Assembly (NCBI GenBank): GCA_049975325.1
Contig: JBNGDW010000070.1
Span: 1-8,147 of the forward strand
Length of the DNA stretch: 8,147 nucleotides
Source: JBNGDW01 sp049975325
GTDB taxonomy: Bacteria > Cloacimonadota > Cloacimonadia > JGIOTU-2 > JBNGDW01
Reading direction: 5' to 3'
A model generated the notes under the pieces. It did no database searches. It had not been told where the DNA came from and saw nothing but the letters and a program-made list of their open reading frames with translations. Shown one piece after another: positions 1 through 4,224 of this stretch (the first letter of the stretch is position 1; each line of letters opens with the position of its first letter). Position numbers and translations under genes: made by a program.

Positions 1-278
1 ATACAATAGCTGCTGGACCTGATAAAGTGCAGAATGTAGGAATTATTTCTGGCGGTTCTAGCCAGGGCTTTGTACTTGCTGCAGAATTGGGAGCTGATAC
101 CTATCTATGCGGAGAAGTGGAAGAATCAATAGTTCGTGAAGTGGAAGAAATTGGCATAAATTTTATAAACGCTGGGCACTATAATACAGAGAAGCTTGGA
201 ATTCAAAATCTTGGCAATTTGCTTGCCGATCGATTCAGCTTGGAAGTCAGGTTTATAGATATTCCATGCGATGTGTAA
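1..278 (+). CDS. NIF3/YbgI-family dinuclear metal-centre protein, C-terminal part (5' truncated)
   Basis: Only the last 91 codons are present. The reading frame is open from base 3 to the TAA at 276-278, so the gene starts outside the window. The visible part begins TIAAGPDKVQNVGIISGG and contains AGHYNTEKLG. In this family the His and Glu of the HYxTE motif (codons 177-179 and 189-191) are two of the ligands of the dinuclear metal site; the other ligands lie upstream and cannot be checked. The ending VRFIDIP is also typical of the family. NIF3-like proteins form toroidal hexamers in the cytoplasm. Their biochemical role is poorly defined (a GTP cyclohydrolase type 1 type 2-like annotation is common but weakly supported). 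The following kinase gene starts at, or overlaps, this stop codon, which suggests co-transcription and translational coupling. Family assignment is fairly sure; exact function is unknown. Confidence 0.82.
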   Translation, partial: TIAAGPDKVQNVGIISGGSSQGFVLAAELGADTYLCGEVEESIVREVEEIGINFINAGHYNTEKLGIQNLGNLLADRFSLEVRFIDIPCDV

Positions 279-282
279 AGTT

Positions 283-1173
283 ATGTATGTGCTGGGAATC
301 GATATTGGTGGAACAAATATAAAGTATGGAGTTACAAATGGGCAGGATATCACACAACTTATTTATTATGATTCTCTTCCATCATCTGCATCAAACGGTA
401 AAGATGCCCTGCTTAAAAGTCTGATTGGTCTGATTAAGCGTTCGATAGACAGGTTCAATGTAAAAAAAGTTGGCATAGGCATACCCGGACTCGTTAATCC
501 CCAAACCGGGACAGTAAGCGATCCACCACATATTCCAGGCTGGGCCACTGTGAATCTTTATGAAGAGCTCCATAAAACAGAACTCCCCATATATGTAGAT
601 AATGACGCTAATTGCTTTGCTATGGGAGAATATATTCTACGGCAGGATGCAAGTATTAAAAATTTGATTGGCATCACATTGGGAACAGGGATAGGTGGAG
701 GGATTGTGCTGAACGGGAAGATATTTCGTGGCAAGAGAGGCGGAGCAGGAGAGATCGGACATATAAAGGTTGTCCCTCATGGTCGACAATGTGGATGCTC
801 ACAGCATGGATGTATAGAAGCCTATGCATCTGACTCTGGAATCCAGACAATTTCTTATGAACAATATGGGAAGAAATTGTGCTCAGAAGAACTTTATGAT
901 CTTGTCCTACAAGGCGATAAAAAGGCAAATTCCATATTTTCTGATGTATTTGAGAAACTGGGCATTGTATGTGCAGGATTGGTAAATCTGCTTGCACCAG
1001 ATATTGTTGTATTCGGTGGTGGACTTGCAAGGATGAATGAATTTTTGCTTACACCTGTAACAAGAGCAATGCAGGAGAATTGCTATAGAAAACTATTCGA
1101 AAATGTGCGAGTGGAAATCTCACAATTTGATGAAAAAGCAGCGATTACAGGGGCAACTAAGCTTTGCCTCTGA
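283..1173 (+). CDS. ROK-family sugar kinase (probable glucokinase type)
   Basis: Predicted cytoplasmic ATP-dependent sugar kinase of 296 residues, close to the usual ROK length. The N-terminal phosphate-binding motif GIDIGGTNIK is at residues 5-14. A second conserved block, GIGIPGLVNP, is followed by DNDAN at 106-110, where D108 is the expected catalytic base. The adenosine/phosphate motif GITLGTGIGGG comes next. The ROK zinc signature is complete: H160, C170, C172 and C177, followed by E179. The usual CGCG reads CGCS here, which leaves the ligands intact. The VVPHGRQCGC context resembles bacterial ROK glucokinases, but sugar specificity cannot be read from the sequence. The chosen start is ATG 283, four bases after the upstream stop, which gives the normal short leader before the DxGGT motif. 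ATG 271 in the same frame would add four residues and overlap the upstream gene by 8 bases. Neither start has a strong Shine-Dalgarno, which fits coupling to the upstream gene. Confidence 0.9.
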   Translation: MYVLGIDIGGTNIKYGVTNGQDITQLIYYDSLPSSASNGKDALLKSLIGLIKRSIDRFNVKKVGIGIPGLVNPQTGTVSDPPHIPGWATVNLYEELHKTELPIYVDNDANCFAMGEYILRQDASIKNLIGITLGTGIGGGIVLNGKIFRGKRGGAGEIGHIKVVPHGRQCGCSQHGCIEAYASDSGIQTISYEQYGKKLCSEELYDLVLQGDKKANSIFSDVFEKLGIVCAGLVNLLAPDIVVFGGGLARMNEFLLTPVTRAMQENCYRKLFENVRVEISQFDEKAAITGATKLCL

Positions 1174-1190
1174 TCCGTGGAAATGTAGCT

Positions 1191-1230
1191 AGCTTAGAGT
1201 GTTCTATTGGGCTTTTTCTTTGTATTTTTT
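1191..1230 (+). terminator. Probable intrinsic terminator after the ROK kinase gene
   Basis: The RNA can fold as AGCU-UAGA, a GUGU loop, then UCUA, a three-base bulge and GGCU (1191-1213). One of the outer four pairs is a G-U wobble. The stem runs directly into TTTTTCTTTGTATTTTTTT. A competing longer-range pairing exists between CTAAGCT (1157-1163, inside the kinase gene) and AGCTTAG (1191-1197). The stem is modest and bulged, so this is a probable rather than certain terminator. It would separate the NIF3/kinase unit from rpmB. Confidence 0.4.
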
Positions 1231-1242
1231 TAGGCTAATGGG

Positions 1243-1292
1243 AAAAAAATTTTAAAAAAACTTGCCAGAAAATATTCTTTTTTGTTTACATT
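1243..1292 (+). promoter_or_regulatory. Candidate promoter for rpmB(-htrA) with A-tract UP-like element
   Basis: Two A7 tracts separated by TTTT (1243-1260) lie directly upstream of TTGCCA (1262-1267), which matches the TTGACA -35 consensus at five of six bases. A -10 candidate is TACATT (1287-1292), with a long 19-base spacer. This would place the transcript start near 1299 and leave room for the rpmB Shine-Dalgarno. An alternative reading, TTTACA (1285-1290) with TTTATA (1309-1314), would start the RNA inside the Shine-Dalgarno and is less attractive. The A tracts resemble UP elements of strongly expressed ribosomal genes. The remaining bases of the 1174-1326 gap hold no gene that I can see. 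Confidence 0.35.
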
Positions 1293-1326
1293 AACCTTTT
1301 AGAATAACTTTATATAAGGGAGCATT

Positions 1327-1518
1327 ATGGCTAGAAAATGTGAAATATGTGGGAAAGCACCAATGTTTGGAGTAAGTAGAAGTAAATCGAATAGGAGTAC
1401 CCCAAGACGCTGGAATCCCAATCTACAAAGAATTCGAGTGAAGATGGATGATGGTACGGTTAAAAAGATGTGGGTCTGTAGCCAGTGCATCAAAACTGGC
1501 AGGGTTGAAAAGGCATAA
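1327..1518 (+). CDS. rpmB: 50S ribosomal protein L28 (bL28), zinc-binding form
   Basis: Structural protein of the large ribosomal subunit, 63 residues, the usual length for L28. It begins MARKCEICGK and contains the conserved basic core RRWNPNLQRIRVK. Two CxxC pairs, C5/C8 and C51/C54, can form a zinc ribbon, so this is the C+ form of L28; many bacteria carry zinc-free C- paralogues, and none is seen here. The start is well supported by AAGGGAG (1316-1322) four bases before the ATG. The gene stands apart from the upstream kinase (153-base gap with a probable terminator) and only 37 bases before htrA, so rpmB and htrA may share a transcript. No rpmG (L33), a frequent neighbour of rpmB, is present here. 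Confidence 0.96.
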   Translation: MARKCEICGKAPMFGVSRSKSNRSTPRRWNPNLQRIRVKMDDGTVKKMWVCSQCIKTGRVEKA

Positions 1519-1555
1519 ATAATAATAAGACAAAGAATCAATCTCGGAGGTATAT

Positions 1556-3034
1556 ATGAGAGATCTTAAAATAGCAAGCAGGAAAATAATAGTTACCATA
1601 ATAGCAATTTTATTTTCAACATTACCTTTGTTTGGGCAAGAGGTTCCTTTAGCAGATGAGACAGGACATAGTCCATTTGTAAAGGTAGCAAAAGAAGTTC
1701 TTGAATCTGTGGTAAATGTACAGGTCGAATGGGAAACTGAGATGCCAGACCTTAGCAAGATATTCCCTTTTAACGATGAGTTTTTTAAATTTTTCTTCCA
1801 CGGAGAACCAAGACTGCCACAGCAGCGAAAATCGGTTAGCCTGGGCTCTGGTTTTATGTTTAGAAAAGATGGAAGGGATGTATATATACTTACAAATTAT
1901 CATGTTATAGGAAAAAGTAAAGAGGGAAAGATTACTATTACATTGTTGGATGGGGAGGAGTATAATGGGGAACTTGTTGGCGTTGATGAAAAAACTGATA
2001 TTGCTGTTTTGAAAATAACCGTGGAAAAGGATAAGGAAGTTACACTGGTTGAACTTGGAGATTCTGATATTATTGAAGTTGGTGATTGGGTAATTGCGAT
2101 TGGAAGCCCATTCTCTCCGAATTTAAGTGGGACTGTAACTATAGGTGTGGTGAGTGCAAAAGGACGTACTGGACTTTACTTTGGTGAGGATTCACCTGTA
2201 TATCAGGACTATATACAAACTGATGCTGCCATAAATCCCGGAAATAGTGGTGGTCCACTTGTCGGTATAGATGGGAAAGTGGTTGGTGTAAATGCAGCAA
2301 TATCAACAGTTTCTGGAGGAAACATAGGAATTGGCTTCGCCATCCCTGTCAACATTGCCCAAAAATCTGCTACTGATCTTATTGAAAAAGGATATGTTGA
2401 ACGTGCTTATCTCGGAATACTTCCTCAAGCAATAAGCCCGGATATCCAAAAGACACTTGACCTGCCTTCTTTGAAAGGTGTACTTATTGCAAAGGTTGAG
2501 GAAGACACACCAGCCGAGAAGGCAGGACTCAAAAGAGGCGATATTATTATAGAATTTGATGGACAGCCTGTTGATAATGCAGATAAATTCAGATTAATGG
2601 TTGCAAATGCCGATATTGGTAAAACTGTAGAAATAAAAATCCTTCGTGATGGTAAAGAATTAATCAAAAAAGCTACACTCACTCCTTATCCAGAAACAAC
2701 TCCTGCAAGGGTACCCCCAAAAGAAGAAACACACGAGTGGCTCGGAATTGATGTGCAACCACTTGATTCAGATTTTGCAAAAAGATTAGATGTAAAAGCA
2801 GATCATGGTGTGATCGTGTCCAAAATTGCTCCTGGCTCGCCTGCTGAAGAAAGTGCTCTACAGGTGGGAGATGTTATACTTGAAATAAATAATGAACCAA
2901 TTAAAAATATAGATGATTATTACGAAATTATTGACAGAATAAAAGAGGAAAAGAAAAAATCGATCCTAACGTATGTGCTCTCAGGTAACGATTATTACCA
3001 TTATGTTGCCATACAGTTGAGAGAAGAGGAATAA
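1556..3034 (+). CDS. htrA: HtrA/DegP-family periplasmic serine protease with two PDZ domains
   Basis: ATP-independent protease/chaperone that degrades or holds misfolded envelope proteins; 492 residues, typical of DegP/DegQ-like proteins. Residues 1 to about 28 form a signal peptide: a basic start (MRDLKIASRK), a hydrophobic core and LFGQE near the likely cleavage site, so the mature enzyme should be exported. The trypsin-like domain has the full catalytic triad: H116 in TNYHVIG, D148 in KTDIAVLK and S231 in NPGNSGGP. PDZ1 begins near YLGI (285-288) and PDZ2 near WLGI (395-398). These bind exposed C-termini and control oligomer assembly. A phenylalanine-rich segment before the protease core (FFKFFF, about residues 76-81) fits the LA-loop region of DegP. 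GGAGG (1546-1550), five bases before the ATG, fixes the start. No heat-shock promoter is evident in the 37-base spacer, so transcription may come from rpmB. Confidence 0.95.
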   Translation: MRDLKIASRKIIVTIIAILFSTLPLFGQEVPLADETGHSPFVKVAKEVLESVVNVQVEWETEMPDLSKIFPFNDEFFKFFFHGEPRLPQQRKSVSLGSGFMFRKDGRDVYILTNYHVIGKSKEGKITITLLDGEEYNGELVGVDEKTDIAVLKITVEKDKEVTLVELGDSDIIEVGDWVIAIGSPFSPNLSGTVTIGVVSAKGRTGLYFGEDSPVYQDYIQTDAAINPGNSGGPLVGIDGKVVGVNAAISTVSGGNIGIGFAIPVNIAQKSATDLIEKGYVERAYLGILPQAISPDIQKTLDLPSLKGVLIAKVEEDTPAEKAGLKRGDIIIEFDGQPVDNADKFRLMVANADIGKTVEIKILRDGKELIKKATLTPYPETTPARVPPKEETHEWLGIDVQPLDSDFAKRLDVKADHGVIVSKIAPGSPAEESALQVGDVILEINNEPIKNIDDYYEIIDRIKEEKKKSILTYVLSGNDYYHYVAIQLREEE

Positions 3035-3065
3035 AGGCATAAAGGTCAAAATAACTTTATTTCCC

Positions 3066-3083
3066 ATCCGCCAGCTGGAGGAG
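3066..3083. repeat. Imperfect copy of an 18-bp intergenic palindrome
   Basis: The sequence ATCCGCCAGCTGGAGGAG matches the perfect palindrome at 4056-4073 at 16 of 18 positions. The differences are C to A at position 14 and T to G at position 18. It lies 31 bases after the htrA stop. Flanking bases do not match those of the other copy, so the repeated unit is about the palindrome itself. It is GC-rich compared with the surrounding AT-rich spacer. A REP-like dispersed element is the likeliest reading, but two copies in one window do not prove it. Confidence 0.6.
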
Positions 3084-3108
3084 ACTCTTACAAGAAGGGT
3101 AAAAGAGT
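3084..3108 (+). other. Hairpin after htrA, possible transcript-end structure
   Basis: ACTCTTAC (3084-3091) can pair with GTAAAAGAGT (3099-3108), leaving two bulged bases and a seven-base loop. It abuts the palindrome at 3066-3083. No T tract follows, so a classical intrinsic terminator is not supported. It may stabilise the 3' end of htrA mRNA. Confidence 0.35.
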
Positions 3109-3117
3109 AGCTATAAA
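3087..3117 (+). promoter_or_regulatory. Weak candidate promoter for the sigma factor gene
   Basis: CTTACA (3087-3092) or TTACAA (3088-3093) with TATAAA (3112-3117) gives a spacing of 19 or 18 bases. The -10 is a fair match and the -35 is poor. Transcription would start near 3124 and give a leader of about 47 bases. The -35 overlaps the hairpin arm at 3084-3091. This is a low-confidence call in AT-rich DNA. Confidence 0.22.
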
Positions 3118-3170
3118 AAGGAATGCACACTTTTGGAGGGAAAGAAAATTAGAAGAAAAGTATAATTATT

Positions 3171-4040
3171 ATGACAGAAAATCCAGCAGAAGACAAAACA
3201 TTACAAAAGTATCTATCTGAAATTGCTGATATTCCTACCTTGTCTCGCGCAGAAGAGCGTGAGCTTATAAAGCGGGCACAAGCCGGGGATCAAGAGGCAA
3301 TGAATAAACTTATAGAGAGTAACCTTAAATTTGTGGTAAAGGTTGCAAGCAAATTTCAAGGCCAGGGGCTCTCTCTTTCTGAATTAATAAGTGAAGGGAA
3401 TTTGGGACTTATTAAGGCAATTAAACGGTTTGACCTTAGCCGTAATACTAAACTTATTACTTACGCTGTGTGGTGGATACAGCAAGCTATTCAATCTGCA
3501 ATTTTGGAAAAAAATAAACTTATACGTATACCAGCAAAGACTGTTTCAACAATTGGTAAACTCGAGGAAGCGAGACGAAAACATCGTACCGAAAAAGGTA
3601 ATGAACTGCCAGTAAAAGAGATAGCCAAAAAGATGGATATAAAAGAAAAAAAGGCACGCGAACTGTTGCAGCAAACCCCAGAAGTTATCTCTTTAGATGA
3701 AATTTATGGTGAAACTGACGCTCTGTCCCGAATGCAAATTCAGAAAGTTGGAGAGACTGGTACCGCATCAGAAGAATTAGACACACACAAAATCTATCGC
3801 CGCAAAAGGCTGAAAGAGAAAATCAACAAAAAGTTTGCAGAATTGTCCCCCAGAGATGCTCATATTATTAAAGAATATTTTGGCTTTGGTGAGAATGATA
3901 AAGGGAAAAATTTTGCTCAAATAGCACGTGAACTTGGGCTCTCGCGTGAACGTGTTAGACAAATCTTTAAACAGATAATTGAAGACCTTAGAAAAGAAGT
4001 CGTTAATGAGGATGATATTGATCAGTTACTTCGGATGTAA
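3171..4040 (+). CDS. rpoD: RpoD/SigA-family sigma-70 RNA polymerase factor (short form, no region 1.1)
   Basis: Promoter-recognition subunit of RNA polymerase, 289 residues. Region 1.2 (about 8-40, with LQKYLSEIADIPTLSRAEE) is followed by region 2 (about 45-115: NLKFVVKVASKFQGQGLSL, SEGNLGLIKAIKRFD, TYAVWWIQQAI), region 3 with IRIPAKTVSTIGKLEEARR, and region 4 ending in the helix-turn-helix SRERVRQI (258-265). Region 1.1 and the non-conserved insert of proteobacterial sigma-70 are absent, as in many FCB-group primary sigmas. Region 2 departs from consensus: NTKLITYA replaces GYKFSTYA, and WWIQQAIQ replaces WWIRQAIT. The symbol is therefore tentative, and a group 2 alternative sigma is possible. 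ATG 3171 is the only usable start, because the frame has a TAG at 3150-3152 and no ATG, GTG or TTG between. It lacks a strong nearby Shine-Dalgarno; the best one, GGAGGG (3135-3140), lies 30 bases upstream. Confidence 0.9.
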   Translation: MTENPAEDKTLQKYLSEIADIPTLSRAEERELIKRAQAGDQEAMNKLIESNLKFVVKVASKFQGQGLSLSELISEGNLGLIKAIKRFDLSRNTKLITYAVWWIQQAIQSAILEKNKLIRIPAKTVSTIGKLEEARRKHRTEKGNELPVKEIAKKMDIKEKKARELLQQTPEVISLDEIYGETDALSRMQIQKVGETGTASEELDTHKIYRRKRLKEKINKKFAELSPRDAHIIKEYFGFGENDKGKNFAQIARELGLSRERVRQIFKQIIEDLRKEVVNEDDIDQLLRM

Positions 4041-4055
4041 ATCTTACTGGTATCT

Positions 4056-4073
4056 ATCCGCCAGCTGGCGGAT
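4056..4073. repeat. Perfect 18-bp palindrome, second copy of the intergenic repeat
   Basis: ATCCGCCAGCTGGCGGAT is its own reverse complement. It lies 15 bases after the sigma factor stop codon. In RNA or single strands it would form a 7-bp stem (ATCCGCC/GGCGGAT) with an AGCT loop. With the imperfect copy at 3066-3083 it brackets the sigma gene. No T tract follows, so a simple terminator is unlikely. It may be a REP-like element, a protein-binding site, or a 3' mRNA stabiliser. Confidence 0.7.
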
Positions 4074-4090
4074 TCCATTGGGGAATCCCC
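4070..4090 (+). other. Second hairpin overlapping the palindrome
   Basis: GGATTCC (4070-4076) and GGAATCC (4082-4088) are exact reverse complements separated by ATTGG. GGGG (4080-4083) can alternatively pair with CCCC (4087-4090). The first arm shares GGAT with the palindrome at 4056-4073, so the two full stems cannot form together. There is no following T run. Confidence 0.45.
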
Positions 4091-4148
4091 GCAGCCCATA
4101 GCTTAAAATTAAATGATATAAAAACATAAATCCGAACTTAGAACTTTT

Positions 4149-4200
4149 TAAAGCCGTCCCATTCATCCAAAACCAGATCTCATAAGAAAAATTGGCTTTA
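4149..4200 (+). promoter_or_regulatory. Inverted repeat in the valS leader region
   Basis: TAAAGCC (4149-4155) and GGCTTTA (4194-4200) are exact reverse complements enclosing 38 bases, ending ten bases before the valS Shine-Dalgarno. A possible -10 element TATAAA (4117-4122) lies upstream but has no convincing -35. I see no T-box motif or leader peptide rich in valine codons, so known valS attenuation types are not supported. Over so long a loop this stem could be chance. Confidence 0.2.
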
Positions 4201-4210
4201 TTTACAGAAG

Positions 4211-4216
4211 AAGGTG
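4211..4216 (+). promoter_or_regulatory. Ribosome binding site that fixes the valS start
   Basis: AAGGTG lies eight bases before ATG 4225. An in-frame TTG at 4192 would lengthen the protein by eleven residues, but it has no Shine-Dalgarno and the extra residues lie outside the conserved ValRS start. The ATG is therefore preferred. Confidence 0.65.
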
Positions 4217-4224
4217 TAAGACAA

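Noticed and set aside
3123..3152. A nine-codon mini-frame (MHTFGGKEN) in the sigma leader, as a possible leader peptide
   Set aside because: Its only purine motif, AAGGA, touches the ATG with no spacer. It contains no regulatory codon run and ends well before the sigma start.
3066..4073. The two palindromes as ends of a mobile element carrying the sigma gene
   Set aside because: There is no transposase, no target-site duplication is evident, and the flanks differ. The sigma gene has no base or codon use visibly unlike its neighbours.
4041..4224. T-box riboswitch upstream of valS
   Set aside because: No AGGGTGG-type T-box sequence, no specifier-loop architecture and no terminator/antiterminator pair are visible.
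4192..4224. TTG 4192 as the valS start
   Set aside because: It has no Shine-Dalgarno, whereas ATG 4225 has AAGGTG at a good distance and gives the normal ValRS N-terminus.
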